NCBI RefSeq assembly: GCF_003947415.1
Contig: NZ_QHKL01000013.1
Span: 1 to 64,000, forward strand
Direction of reading: 5' to 3'
Length of the DNA: 64,000 bases
Source of the DNA: Amycolatopsis sp. WAC 01376
Lineage (GTDB): Bacteria; Actinomycetota; Actinomycetes; Mycobacteriales; Pseudonocardiaceae
Positions 8,518 through 17,407 of the stretch are shown here, piece by piece; the stretch's first letter is position 1; every line of letters begins with the position of its first letter. The translations under genes were made by a program, and so were the position numbers. Under the pieces are notes generated by a model that was not told where the DNA came from, ran no database searches, and saw only the letters and a program-made list of their open reading frames with translations.

Positions 8518-9461
8518 TTTCACTGCGGTACCACATCGTTTCCATCGCCGCCTGCTTCCTGGCGCTCGCCATCGGGGTGGTGCTCGGATCCACGGCGCTG
8601 AACGGTTCGCTGCTGGCCGGGCTGGCCGGGCAGAAGGAGGACCTGGGTTCCCAGGTCGCGGATCTGGAGGCGCAGCGCAACTCGCTCAACGCGAGGCTCG
8701 GTGACGCGGACGCGTTCGCCGGTGCGATGGGGCCGAAGGTCGTCGCCGGGCAGCTCGACAAGCGTTCGGTGGTGCTGGTGACCACTGAGGACGCGAAGCC
8801 CGCGGACCGCGACGCGCTCAAGCAACTCATCGGGCAGGCGGGGGCCGCCGTCACCGGCGAGATCCAGCTGACCGAGGCGTTCTCCGACCCGATGCGGTCG
8901 GATCAGCTGCGTGACGTCGTTTCGCGGTTGCAGCCCGCCGGTGTCCAGTTCCCGACCGCGGGCGACCCCGGCACCCTCGCCGGCGCTCTGCTCGGCTCGG
9001 TGGCGCTGCTGAACAAGGACAACGCTCAGCCGCAGTCCACGCCGGTGGAGCTGGCGGCCGCGCTCGGCGGGCTCACCGACGGCGGTTTCCTCAAGACCGG
9101 CGGGGAGGTGAAGCCGGCGCAGCTCGCGATCGTGCTCACCGGCTCCAAGTACACCGGGGACGGCGCCGGTGACCGTGCCTCGACCGTCGCGCGGTTCGCC
9201 GCGCAGCTCGACCGTTCCGGCGCGGGCACCGTCCTGGCGGGCGACGCGGGATCCGCCGACGGCACCGGCGCGATCGGCGTCGTCCGCGCCGACACCTCGT
9301 CGACGTCCATCCTGTCCACTGTGGACAACGCGGAGACCGCCGCGGGCCGGGTCACCACGATCATGGCGCTGCGCGAGCAGCTCGAAGGCGGCGCGGGGCG
9401 CTACGGCATCGCGGGTAACGCCCAGGCTCCCGCACCCGGTATCGCCGCCGCTGGCAACTAG
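8514..9461 (+). CDS. mctB: MctB/SteB-like envelope protein
   Basis: A 315-aa protein with an N-terminal membrane anchor (residues about 8-28, IVSIAACFLALAIGVVLG), a predicted coiled coil at about 40-62 and a large external domain. It corresponds to Rv1698, described in mycobacteria as the copper-export channel protein MctB, and to SteB in corynebacteria, partner of SteA. The 4-bp overlap with steA supports a joint function. Which description (copper transport or cell-division partner) fits here cannot be decided from sequence. The C-terminus is alanine/proline-rich. Confidence 0.82.
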   Translation: MISLRYHIVSIAACFLALAIGVVLGSTALNGSLLAGLAGQKEDLGSQVADLEAQRNSLNARLGDADAFAGAMGPKVVAGQLDKRSVVLVTTEDAKPADRDALKQLIGQAGAAVTGEIQLTEAFSDPMRSDQLRDVVSRLQPAGVQFPTAGDPGTLAGALLGSVALLNKDNAQPQSTPVELAAALGGLTDGGFLKTGGEVKPAQLAIVLTGSKYTGDGAGDRASTVARFAAQLDRSGAGTVLAGDAGSADGTGAIGVVRADTSSTSILSTVDNAETAAGRVTTIMALREQLEGGAGRYGIAGNAQAPAPGIAAAGN

Positions 9462-9476
9462 CCCCCTTCGCATTTC

Positions 9477-9524
9477 GTCCTCTGAACGCGGTACTTGCGT
9501 GTGCAACTACCGCATTCAGAGGAC
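9477..9524. terminator. Bidirectional hairpin between convergent genes
   Basis: Arms at 9477-9498 and 9503-9524 pair over 22 bp with two mismatches and a 4-nt loop (core TCCTCTGAA / TTCAGAGGA). It lies between mctB on the plus strand and the racemase on the minus strand; its right edge touches the racemase stop codon. A shared terminator is the simplest reading. Confidence 0.65.
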
Positions 9525-10234
9525 TAAACGCGGGGCCAGAGGCGGGTTTTCGGGAGCGGGCGGGCGTAGGAGCCTGCCCGGCTGGTCTTGAGGTTCAGCG
9601 CGACCAGGGATTCGGCGAGGCGGACGACGACGGCGACGCCGTCGATCACCGGGATGTCGAGCATCGCCGAAATCCGGCGATCGAGGCCCGTCATCCCGGC
9701 GCAGCCGAGGACGAGGACTTCCGCCCCTGCGTCGCGGGCGCGCCGTCCGGCGGTCAGCAGCGCGGATTCCGTCCGGCGTTCGTCGGTCAGTTCGAGCACG
9801 CCGAGCCCGGCACCGAGGACGCCGACGCAGTTCCGCGCGACGCCCGCGGCGTGCAGGCTGTCTTCGATGAGCCCGCACGTCCGGTCCAATGTGGTCACCA
9901 CGCCGTAGCGTCTTCCCAGCAGGCAGGCCAGATGCGCGGCCGCTTCGGTGATGTCGACGACCGGGACGTCCAGCAGTTCCCGCGCGCCTTCCCGCCCGTG
10001 CTCGCCGAAACCGGCCAGCACGAGCGCGTCGAACGGCTCGTCCAGCCCGTTGAGAAGGTCGAGGACGGCCGCGGCGCTCAGGAAGCTGTCCAGCCAGCCT
10101 TCCGCGGATTCCGGGCCCCACAACGGTGTTCTGGCCAGGATTTCGGTGCCGGGACTCGCCGCGGCGCGCGCGCCCGCCTCGATCTCCTTGGTCATCGCCT
10201 CGGTGGTGTTGCAGTTGGTGACCAGGATCCGCAT
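9524..10234 (-). CDS. Asp/Glu/hydantoin racemase family protein
   Basis: A 236-aa member of the Asp/Glu/hydantoin racemase fold, here probably acting on a hydantoin, allantoin or related amide because the gene is coupled to an NCS1 permease (1-bp TGATG overlap at 10234). These enzymes normally use two cysteines. The second is present in LVLGCAGM (Cys178), but the first is replaced: the strand expected to read ACFG reads LAGFG with Gly75. The frame is open far upstream, but the ATG at 10234 gives the conserved MRILVTNCNT start. The missing cysteine means racemase activity is uncertain; a lyase or decarboxylase-like role is possible. Confidence 0.8.
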   Translation of the reverse strand: MRILVTNCNTTEAMTKEIEAGARAAASPGTEILARTPLWGPESAEGWLDSFLSAAAVLDLLNGLDEPFDALVLAGFGEHGREGARELLDVPVVDITEAAAHLACLLGRRYGVVTTLDRTCGLIEDSLHAAGVARNCVGVLGAGLGVLELTDERRTESALLTAGRRARDAGAEVLVLGCAGMTGLDRRISAMLDIPVIDGVAVVVRLAESLVALNLKTSRAGSYARPLPKTRLWPRV

Positions 10235-11676
10235 CACGCGACCCGCTGTTTCCGCGACACGGCGAAGTACAGCGCCGCCGCGGAAGCGGTGCCGATGAAC
10301 CACGAATACGGTGCGGCCGGGGCGAAGAACGGCACGAGGGCGATGATCGCGGACAACGCCGCCGTGGGCAGGAAGGTGACCATCGCCCGCGGGTTGAACC
10401 CGCGTTTGTAGTGGTACGGCGAATCCGGTCCGGCCACGAACAGCTTGTCCACGTCGATCCCGCCGCGTTTCACCAGGTAGTAGTCCACGATCATGATGCC
10501 GAACAGCGGGCCGAGGAAGGCCCCGAGGCCGCCGAGGAAGTAGTTGACCACCGCGGGGGAGGAGTACAGCTTCCACGGCAGCACGCACAACGCGGCGACC
10601 GCGCTGATCATCCCGCCGATGGTGAAGGTGATCCGTTTCGGCCAGATGTTGGCCAGGTCGTAGGCGGGGGAGACGAAGTTCGCGACGATGTTCACGCCCA
10701 TGGTGGCGATCGCGAAGGTCAGCGCGCCGATGATCAGCACGGGTGTGTTGTCGATGCGGGCCAGCAGTTCGGCGGGGTCGGTGATGGCTTCGCCGAACAC
10801 TTGGAGGCTGCCCGCGGTCACCAGCACCGACAGCAGCGCGAACGCCGTCGAGTTGATCGGCAGACCCCAGAAGTTCCCGCGCCGCACAGTTTTCTGGTTC
10901 GGGGCGAATCGGGAGAAGTCGCAGAAGTTGAGCATCAGGGTGCCGTAGATGGACAGGATCAGGCCGACCGCGCCGAACCACTGCCGTACTTGCTCCCCTG
11001 TGGACAGTGCCTTCGGGTTGCTGGTCAAGGAGATGTTCCAGTCGGCGGCGGCGAGGATCCACACCGCGAGCGCGATCATCACGACCCAGATACCCGGACC
11101 GCACCAGTCCTGGAACTTGCGCACGGCCTCCATCCCGCGGGTGAGCACCAGCGCCTGCGCGAGCCACAACGCGATGAAACAGATCCAGCCGAGTGCGTGA
11201 AGGCCGAGGAAACCCACCTCTGTCAACGGTTTCAGCCCGGGATCGATCGCGAGCACCAGCAGCGTGATGGCCACGGAGGCGAGGTAGGTCTGGATGCCGT
11301 ACCAGAAGATGGCGATGATCGCGCGGATCAGCGCGGGAAGGTTCGCGCCGAAGGTGCCGAAACTGATGCGGGCGACCACGGGGAAGGGGACGCCGGTCTT
11401 CTGGCCGATCCGGCCCATCAGGTTCATGCCGAAGTAGATGAGCACGAACCCGGTCAGCAGTGCGGTGAACACCTGCCACGCTGAGAGCCCGAGGACGAAC
11501 AGGCCCGCCGCGAAGGTGTAGTTGCCGAGGTTGTGCACGTCCGACATCCACAACGCGAAGATGTCGTAGACCTTCCATCGGCGTTCTTTCGCCGGGGCGA
11601 GGTCTTCGTTCCAGAGCCGGGGATCGGCGTTCTCGGTGGTAGGCGCTTCGGACCGGGTTGCTGGGGCGGCGGTCAT
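10234..11676 (-). CDS. NCS1 family nucleobase/hydantoin symporter
   Basis: A 480-aa membrane protein of the nucleobase:cation symporter-1 family (Mhp1/PucI/FurE relatives) with about 12 hydrophobic helices. The N-terminal NxDLAP-like segment (WNEDLAPAKERRW, residues about 21-33) and the early helix with SAWQVFTALLTG fit the family. Substrates of relatives are hydantoins, allantoin, uracil or cytosine. It is coupled to the racemase downstream and is divergent from the GntR regulator at 11826, with twin operator sites between them, so it is likely repressed by that regulator until substrate is present. Confidence 0.88.
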   Translation of the reverse strand: MTAAPATRSEAPTTENADPRLWNEDLAPAKERRWKVYDIFALWMSDVHNLGNYTFAAGLFVLGLSAWQVFTALLTGFVLIYFGMNLMGRIGQKTGVPFPVVARISFGTFGANLPALIRAIIAIFWYGIQTYLASVAITLLVLAIDPGLKPLTEVGFLGLHALGWICFIALWLAQALVLTRGMEAVRKFQDWCGPGIWVVMIALAVWILAAADWNISLTSNPKALSTGEQVRQWFGAVGLILSIYGTLMLNFCDFSRFAPNQKTVRRGNFWGLPINSTAFALLSVLVTAGSLQVFGEAITDPAELLARIDNTPVLIIGALTFAIATMGVNIVANFVSPAYDLANIWPKRITFTIGGMISAVAALCVLPWKLYSSPAVVNYFLGGLGAFLGPLFGIMIVDYYLVKRGGIDVDKLFVAGPDSPYHYKRGFNPRAMVTFLPTAALSAIIALVPFFAPAAPYSWFIGTASAAALYFAVSRKQRVA

Positions 11677-11709
11677 GCGGGCCTCCGATCGACGGGGACG
11701 TCCGGTCGA

Positions 11710-11738
11710 TTTGGTATCCCAAAATTTGGCATCCCAAA
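11710..11738. promoter_or_regulatory. Twin GntR operator in divergent promoter
   Basis: Two dyads of the form TTTGG-N4-CCAAA lie side by side: TTTGGTATCCCAAA at 11710-11723 and TTTGGCATCCCAAA at 11725-11738, with centres 15 bp apart. They sit between the NCS1 permease and the FCD-type GntR gene. The TTGG...CCAA form is usual for FCD regulators. The binding protein is an inference from position. Confidence 0.75.
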
Positions 11739-11825
11739 TATCACCCCGCGGTGGCCCGTCGTCAAGGTTCCTGCCGATAAACTCGGGTTACGAGCTGTTA
11801 CGGCAGTGTTGAACGAGGGGGTCGG

Positions 11826-12503
11826 GTGGCCGAGGAAGGACCGCGTCAGCCGCTGGCCGCGACCCGGCAACGGGTCCGGGACGCGCTGCGTGAACGGATC
11901 CTCGACGGACGGCTGAAGCCGGGGGACAGGCTGGTCGAACGGGAACTCGCCGAGGGCCTCGGCGTCTCGCGGGTCCCGGTGCGCGAGGCCATCCGCAGCC
12001 TGGAGGCCGAAGGGTTCCTCGCCGTCCAGTCGCCGCGGCGCATCGTCGTGCGCCAGCTGGCCAAGGCCGACGTCGAGGAGCTGTTCGACGTCCGTGAAGC
12101 GCTCGAAGGGCTCGCCGCCGGGCTGGCCGCCGAACGGGCGGGCAAAGCGGAACTCCGCGCACTCGAACGGCTGCTCACCGACGCCGCCCGCGCGACCGAA
12201 AGCGGCGACGCGGCCCGGATCACCCTGCTCAACACCCGCTTCCACGACGAGATCGTGGCGCTGGCGGGCAACGGGCTCCTGCACGAGATCCTCCGCCCGC
12301 TCGAGGGCAGGCTGCGCTGGCTGACCAGTCAGAACGAGCACTGGGGCGAACTGCTCGACGAGCACCGCCGCCTCTACGACGCGATCGCTTCGGGCGACGC
12401 CGACCTAGCGCGGTCCCATGCCGTCGAACATGTGCGGGTGAACCGGGAGGTCACGCTGAAGGCGTTGTTCCCCGAAGATGACGGAGAACGCTCCGCCGGG
12501 TGA
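11826..12503 (+). CDS. GntR/FCD family transcriptional regulator
   Basis: A 225-aa regulator with an N-terminal winged helix (residues about 12-75, including LGVSRVPVREAIRSLEAEG) and an FCD ligand domain (about 85-215) with histidines that in this family often hold a metal next to the ligand. The GTG at 11826 follows GAGGGGG at a suitable distance. It probably controls the divergent permease/racemase pair through the twin sites at 11710-11738, and the effector may be the transported compound. Confidence 0.88.
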   Translation: MAEEGPRQPLAATRQRVRDALRERILDGRLKPGDRLVERELAEGLGVSRVPVREAIRSLEAEGFLAVQSPRRIVVRQLAKADVEELFDVREALEGLAAGLAAERAGKAELRALERLLTDAARATESGDAARITLLNTRFHDEIVALAGNGLLHEILRPLEGRLRWLTSQNEHWGELLDEHRRLYDAIASGDADLARSHAVEHVRVNREVTLKALFPEDDGERSAG

Positions 12504-12526
12504 ACCGGAGATGTCAGACTCGCGAC

Positions 12527-13462
12527 ATGATCACCGACGAACAACGGGCCGCCCGCACCGCGCGGGCGGTGGCCGCCGCGGTTTCCGCGGGCCGCGACCT
12601 CGGACTGACGGTCACCGAACCCGAGGTCCTGTACGACGTTTTCTCCGTCATCGTGCGGCTGGCGCCTTCGCCTGTCGTCGTGCGCGTGCCGACCGTGCTG
12701 CCGCGCACGACCACACTGGAGACGCAACTGACCGACCAGCGGCGTGAACTCGCCGTCACCGCCTGGCTCGCCGAGAAGGGGCTCCCGGTCGTCAAGCCGA
12801 GCCCGCTGGTCCCGGCGGAGCCCGTGCAGCGCGACGGTTTCTCGATGACCTTCTGGGAGCTCATCGAGTCCGTCGAGGACGCGAACCTCACCGCAGAGCA
12901 TTCGGCCGAGCTCGTCGCGACGCTGCACGCCGCGCTCCGCGACTATCCCGGCGACCTGGCGTTCCTGAACGGTCTCGACCCGTTCATCCCCGACGGCCTC
13001 GCCCAGCTCGAAGGCAAGCCGGAACTGCTCGCCCCCGCCGACCTCGACCGCGCCCGCCGCGAATGGGAGGTCTTCCGGCCGCTGCTGGCCTCGGAGGAGG
13101 CCTTCGCCAAGGCGTTCCCCGGGGCCACCGTCCAGCCGGTCCACGGTGACGCGCCGGGCTACAACCTGATCGTCACGACCGAAGGCGAGCTCTACTCCGA
13201 CTTCGAGCTCGTCAACCGCGGCCCGATCGAACGCGACCTCGCCTTCAACGGCCCCGAAGGCATCGAGGCCTACAACGCCGCCGCTAGGGAACTCGGGCTG
13301 CGCGAGGTCGACGAAGGCTTGCTGCGGACCTTCGAAGCGGTGGGCCTGCTTCAGGTGGTCGCGTGCCTGGCGATGGCGCCCGACCTGCCGATGCTCGTCG
13401 ACGGTCTCAAACCGATGATCGACCAGTGGCGGGAAACCCCGTTCGCGGGAGGGCTCGCCTAG
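12527..13462 (+). CDS. APH-like phosphotransferase family protein
   Basis: A protein kinase-like fold enzyme related to aminoglycoside phosphotransferases. The catalytic motif HGDAPGYN (His206, Asp208, Asn213 counted from the ATG at 12527) and the following DFE are present, and the N-terminal lobe has a lysine-poor but recognisable ATP site. Substrate is unknown; such genes are common in actinomycetes and are rarely resistance genes. The start could also be GTG 12500, overlapping the GntR stop by 4 bp; neither has a good ribosome site. It ends with TAG at a CTAG that forms one border of the element at 13459. Confidence 0.78.
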   Translation: MITDEQRAARTARAVAAAVSAGRDLGLTVTEPEVLYDVFSVIVRLAPSPVVVRVPTVLPRTTTLETQLTDQRRELAVTAWLAEKGLPVVKPSPLVPAEPVQRDGFSMTFWELIESVEDANLTAEHSAELVATLHAALRDYPGDLAFLNGLDPFIPDGLAQLEGKPELLAPADLDRARREWEVFRPLLASEEAFAKAFPGATVQPVHGDAPGYNLIVTTEGELYSDFELVNRGPIERDLAFNGPEGIEAYNAAARELGLREVDEGLLRTFEAVGLLQVVACLAMAPDLPMLVDGLKPMIDQWRETPFAGGLA

Positions 13463-13626
13463 GCGCTGTCCTGTAAGTCATGTTCGCGGGCTTCGCGCCC
13501 AGGCGGTCCCTGACGGCACGGGCGGACACGGCCGAGTACGACCCGGTACGAGGCCGATCCGCCCGCACCGCCAGGAACCGCCTGGATCACGAAGCCCATC
13601 GAACAGACTCACAGGACAGCGCCTAG
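13459..13626. mobile_element. MITE-like element with CTAG duplication
   Basis: A 168-bp segment bounded by CTAG at both ends (13459-13462 and 13623-13626). Perfect 14-bp terminal repeats AGGCGCTGTCCTGT (13461-13474) and ACAGGACAGCGCCT (13611-13624) are followed inward by a long imperfect inverted repeat, for example GGCTTCG / CGAAGCC and CCAGGCGGT / ACCGCCTGG. There is no ORF inside. The structure fits a miniature inverted-repeat element mobilised by an IS5-group transposase, which targets YTAR sites such as CTAG. The alternative is a complex bidirectional terminator between convergent genes. Confidence 0.6.
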
Positions 13627-14909
13627 CCGAGCATCGAGGTCCAGGCTTCGCCGAATCCGGGGAAGGTCTTCCCGACCGTCTCCGGGTTCTCCACCTCGAC
13701 CCCTTCGACCTTCAGGCCGAGCACCGCGGCCGCCATCACCAGCCGGTGGTCGTCGTAGGTGCGGAACTTCCCGCCGTGCAGCGGCGCCGGCGTGATCCGC
13801 AGCCCGTCCTCGGTCTCGCGGACGTCGGCGCCGAGCGACGACAGTTCGGTGGCGAGCGCGGTCAGCCGGTCGGTCTCGTGGCCGCGCAGATGCGCCACCC
13901 CGGAGATGACCGACGGTCCCTCGGCGAAGCACAGCAGCGCCGCGATCACCGGCGTCAGTTCGCCGACGTCGTGCAAGTCCAGCTCGACGCCGGGGATCGT
14001 GCCGCTTCCGGTGACCGTCAGGCCGCCCGCGTCGAGTTCGGCGGTGGCGCCCAGGACGGGCATCAGGCTGCGCAGCCAGTCGCCCGGCTGGGTCGTCCGC
14101 TGCGGCCAGCCCGCGATCCGCACCGTGCCGCCGGTCGCGACCGCAGCGGCGACGAACGGGGCGGCCGTCGAGAGATCCGGCTCGACGATGTACTCGGGGC
14201 AGGAAAGCCTTGTCGGCGCGACGTGGAACTCGTCGCCCTCGCGCTCCACAGTGGCCCCGAAGCGGCGGAGCATTTCGACGGTCATCGCGATATGCGGTTC
14301 GCTCGGCACCTCTCCGCCGACCAGGCGCACGGTGACACCCTGCTGGAACGACGGCCCCGCGAGCAGCAGCGCGGACAGGAACTGGCTCGACGCCGACGAA
14401 TCCAGGTCGACCTTGCCGCCACGCAGGCCGCCTTCGCCGTGGACGGTGAACGGCGGCGCGTCGCGGCGGTCGTCGTCGATGCGGGCGCCGAGGCCGCGCA
14501 GCGCCTTCAGCAGCGGCCCGATGGGACGGCGGCGGATCGCCTCGTCGCCGTCGAACAGCGCCGGGCCGGTGCCCAGCGCGGCGAGCGCGGGCGTGAACCT
14601 GGCGACCGTGCCCGCGTTGCCGAGTTCCACCCGGACGGTCTCTTCGGGATGGACACGGCCGGGGCCGAGCGGGTGCACGAGATAGCCGCCGATGCTGCCC
14701 TGCGAGTGCGCGCCGAGCGTGTAGAGGGCGCCGAGCATCAGCCGCGCGTCCCGGGAGTCGAGCGGGGTCCGCACCCGCGTCGGCGCGCTGGCGAGTGCGG
14801 CGAGGACGTAGGCCCGGTTGGTGATCGACTTCGAGCCGGGGACGCGGATGTCCGCGTCGAGCGGACCTTCCGCGACCGGTGCGGTCCAGGTGTCGTGCGC
14901 GTCTGTCAC
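13623..14909 (-). CDS. aroA: 3-phosphoshikimate 1-carboxyvinyltransferase (EPSP synthase)
   Basis: EPSP synthase joins shikimate-3-phosphate and phosphoenolpyruvate in aromatic amino acid synthesis. The protein (about 428 aa) has the N-terminal VPGSKSITNRA motif, the GNAGTVARF motif (PEP site) and the C-terminal KFRTYDDHRLVMAAA motif. The GTG at 14909 is chosen because TACCCT, a plausible -10 box, lies 7 nt upstream, suggesting a leaderless message; 14933 is the longer alternative. It is convergent with the APH-like gene across the MITE-like element. This is not the usual aroA place in actinobacteria, so it may be a relocated or a second copy. Confidence 0.92.
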   Translation of the reverse strand: MTDAHDTWTAPVAEGPLDADIRVPGSKSITNRAYVLAALASAPTRVRTPLDSRDARLMLGALYTLGAHSQGSIGGYLVHPLGPGRVHPEETVRVELGNAGTVARFTPALAALGTGPALFDGDEAIRRRPIGPLLKALRGLGARIDDDRRDAPPFTVHGEGGLRGGKVDLDSSASSQFLSALLLAGPSFQQGVTVRLVGGEVPSEPHIAMTVEMLRRFGATVEREGDEFHVAPTRLSCPEYIVEPDLSTAAPFVAAAVATGGTVRIAGWPQRTTQPGDWLRSLMPVLGATAELDAGGLTVTGSGTIPGVELDLHDVGELTPVIAALLCFAEGPSVISGVAHLRGHETDRLTALATELSSLGADVRETEDGLRITPAPLHGGKFRTYDDHRLVMAAAVLGLKVEGVEVENPETVGKTFPGFGEAWTSMLG

Positions 14910-14997
14910 GCCGCGAGGGTAGCGGTTTTCCACTCCATCGGACGCTTGCGGCGTGGCCGGTGAGCGCTCCGGCGGGCGTGCGATAAGGTGGAAGCCC

Positions 14998-16701
14998 GTG
15001 GGACTTCAGTCGCGGGCTACCAAGTATGTCTTTGTCACCGGAGGCGTTGCCTCCTCTCTGGGTAAGGGACTCACGGCTTCCAGCCTGGGTCAGCTCCTTA
15101 CCGCACGTGGGCTCCGGGTCACGATGCAGAAGCTGGATCCGTACCTCAACGTCGATCCAGGCACGATGAACCCGTTCCAGCACGGTGAGGTGTTCGTCAC
15201 CGACGACGGCGCCGAGACCGATCTGGACATCGGGCACTACGAGCGTTTTCTCGACCGGGCTCTCGACGGCAAGGCGAACGTCACCACCGGGCAGGTGTAC
15301 TCCGAGGTCATCGCCAAGGAGCGCCGCGGTGAGTACCTCGGCGACACCGTGCAGGTCATTCCGCACATCACCGACGAGATCAAGGCGAGGATCACCGCCG
15401 CGGCGGGCGCCGACGAGGACGGGAACAGCCCGGACGTCGTGATCACCGAGGTCGGCGGCACCGTCGGCGACATCGAGTCGCTGCCGTTCCTGGAGGCCTG
15501 CCGTCAGGTCCGCCACGACGTCGGCCGTGACCAGTGCTTCTTCCTCCACGTCTCGCTGGTCCCGTACCTCGCCCCGTCGGGCGAGCTGAAGACCAAGCCG
15601 ACCCAGCACTCGGTCGCCGCGCTGCGCAACATCGGTATCCAGCCCGACGCGCTCGTGTGCCGCGCCGACCGCGAGCTGCCGGAGGATCTCAAGCGCAAGA
15701 TCGGCCTGATGTGCGACGTCGACACCGAGGCCGTCATCGCCTGCCCCGACGCGCCGTCGATCTACGACATCCCGAAGGTGCTGCACCGTGAGGCGCTCGA
15801 CGCCTACGTGGTGCGCCGTCTCGGGCTGCCGTTCCGCGACGTCGACTGGACCGTGTGGGGCGACCTGCTCGACCGGGTGCACAACCCGTCGGAGACGGTG
15901 CGGGTCGCGGTCGTCGGCAAGTACATCGACCTGCCGGACGCGTACCTGTCGGTGACCGAAGCGCTGCGGGCGGGCGGATTCGCCCACCGCGCCAAGGTCC
16001 AGATCGCCTGGGTCCCCTCGGACTCCTGCGAGACCCCGGCCGGTGCCGCGGCCGCCCTGTCCGATGTGGACGGTGTGCTGATCCCCGGCGGGTTCGGCAT
16101 CCGCGGCATCGAGGGCAAGGTCGGCGCCATCGCCTACGCCCGCACCCAGGGACTGCCGCTGCTGGGCCTGTGCCTCGGCCTGCAGTGCATGGTGATCGAC
16201 GCGGCGCGGAACCTGGCCGGGATCAAGGACGCGAACTCGGCCGAATTCGACGACGAGGGCGCGAACCCGGTCATCTCCACGATGGCCGACCAGCGCGACG
16301 TCGTCGCCGGCGAGCGCGACATGGGCGGCACGATGCGGCTCGGCGCCTACGTCGCCAAGCTCAAGCCGGGTTCGCAGGTCGCGAAGGCGTACGGCAGCAC
16401 CGAGGTCTCCGAGCGGCACCGCCACCGCTACGAGGTCAACAACGCCTACCGCAAGCGCCTTTCCGAGGCCGGTCTGGTGTTCTCGGGCACCTCGCCCGAC
16501 GACCACCTTGTCGAGTTCGTGGAGCTGCCCGCCGACAAACACCCGTTCTTCGTCGGCACCCAGGCGCACCCGGAGCTCAAGAGCCGCCCGACCCGCCCGC
16601 ACCCGCTGTTCAGCGCGTTCGTGAAGGCCGTCGTGGACCGCAAGGTCGCCGAGCGGCTGCCGGTCGAGCTGCCCGAAGCCCCGCAGACGGTGGCCCGGTG
16701 A
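14998..16701 (+). CDS. pyrG: CTP synthase
   Basis: PyrG makes CTP from UTP, ATP and glutamine. The 567-aa protein has the synthetase domain with the N-terminal [11 protein letters not shown]-loop and HYERFLDR, and a C-terminal class I glutamine amidotransferase domain with the nucleophile in [11 protein letters not shown] and the HPE triad part near residue 520. The GTG at 14998 is favoured: GATAAG at 14982-14987 looks like a -10 box placed for a leaderless transcript. The stop overlaps the NUDIX start by 4 bp. Confidence 0.96.
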   Translation: MGLQSRATKYVFVTGGVASSLGKGLTASSLGQLLTARGLRVTMQKLDPYLNVDPGTMNPFQHGEVFVTDDGAETDLDIGHYERFLDRALDGKANVTTGQVYSEVIAKERRGEYLGDTVQVIPHITDEIKARITAAAGADEDGNSPDVVITEVGGTVGDIESLPFLEACRQVRHDVGRDQCFFLHVSLVPYLAPSGELKTKPTQHSVAALRNIGIQPDALVCRADRELPEDLKRKIGLMCDVDTEAVIACPDAPSIYDIPKVLHREALDAYVVRRLGLPFRDVDWTVWGDLLDRVHNPSETVRVAVVGKYIDLPDAYLSVTEALRAGGFAHRAKVQIAWVPSDSCETPAGAAAALSDVDGVLIPGGFGIRGIEGKVGAIAYARTQGLPLLGLCLGLQCMVIDAARNLAGIKDANSAEFDDEGANPVISTMADQRDVVAGERDMGGTMRLGAYVAKLKPGSQVAKAYGSTEVSERHRHRYEVNNAYRKRLSEAGLVFSGTSPDDHLVEFVELPADKHPFFVGTQAHPELKSRPTRPHPLFSAFVKAVVDRKVAERLPVELPEAPQTVAR

Positions 16702-17324
16702 CCGAACCCGGCAAGCACGAGTTCACCGTCGCGTCCACAAGGGACGTCCACATCGGACGCGTCGTCGGGCTGCGGGTCGACGAGGTCGTGATGCCCGGCG
16801 GCGGCACCGCCCGCCGTGAGGTCGTCGAGCACCTCGGCGCGGTCGCCGTCGTCGCGCTGGACGACGACGGCGCGGTCACGCTGATCCACCAGTACCGGCA
16901 CCCGATCGGGCGACGGCTGTGGGAACTGCCCGCCGGGCTGATCGACAAGGCGGGGGAGGACCCCGTCGGCGCGGCCGAACGGGAACTGGTCGAGGAGGTC
17001 GGGCTCAGCGCCGAGCGCTGGGAGACCCTGGTCGACGTCGCGGCGTCGCCCGGCTTCACCGACGAGGTCGTCCGCGTCTATCTCGCCCGTGGACTGTCCG
17101 AAGTGGACAGGGAGGTCCTCGGCGACGAGGAGGCGGACCTCGTCATGCGGAAGTTCCCGCTCGACGAAGCGGTCCGGATGGCGCTGGCAGGTGAGCTGGT
17201 GAACGGGTCGACCGTCGGTGGTGTGCTCGCCGCGCACGCGGTGCTTTCGGGGGCGGCTTCGGCGCGGCCCGCGGACGCGCCTTGGGAGGACCGGCCGACG
17301 AAGTTCGCTTCGCGCGGTCACTAG
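16698..17324 (+). CDS. NUDIX hydrolase, ADP-ribose pyrophosphatase type
   Basis: A 208-aa enzyme that should split ADP-ribose or related nucleoside diphosphates. The Nudix box is clear (GLIDKAGE...RELVEEVGL, residues about 80-102); as in the mycobacterial Rv1700 enzyme it has one extra residue between the first Gly and Glu. The start GTG at 16698 overlaps the pyrG stop (GTGA). The gene order pyrG-NUDIX-xerD matches Rv1699-Rv1701. A palindrome 15 bp downstream may end transcription. Confidence 0.9.
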   Translation: MTEPGKHEFTVASTRDVHIGRVVGLRVDEVVMPGGGTARREVVEHLGAVAVVALDDDGAVTLIHQYRHPIGRRLWELPAGLIDKAGEDPVGAAERELVEEVGLSAERWETLVDVAASPGFTDEVVRVYLARGLSEVDREVLGDEEADLVMRKFPLDEAVRMALAGELVNGSTVGGVLAAHAVLSGAASARPADAPWEDRPTKFASRGH

Positions 17325-17338
17325 GCGCTTAGCGCGCT

Positions 17339-17385
17339 ATGAACGGTCCGTTACTTGCAAAATTTGCAAGTAACGGACCGTTCAT
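17339..17385. repeat. 47-bp perfect palindrome, family copy 1
   Basis: Left arm 17339-17361 begins ATGAACGGTCCGTTACTTGC; the right arm 17363-17385 is its exact reverse complement, with one central A. The 23-bp arms form a hairpin between the convergent NUDIX and DUF1707 genes. Two near-identical copies are at 24852 and 26444. They create false ORFs starting MNGP on both strands. A bidirectional terminator role is likely. Confidence 0.8.
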
Positions 17386-17407
17386 GGCATTCGGGAGAGG
17401 AGCGGGG

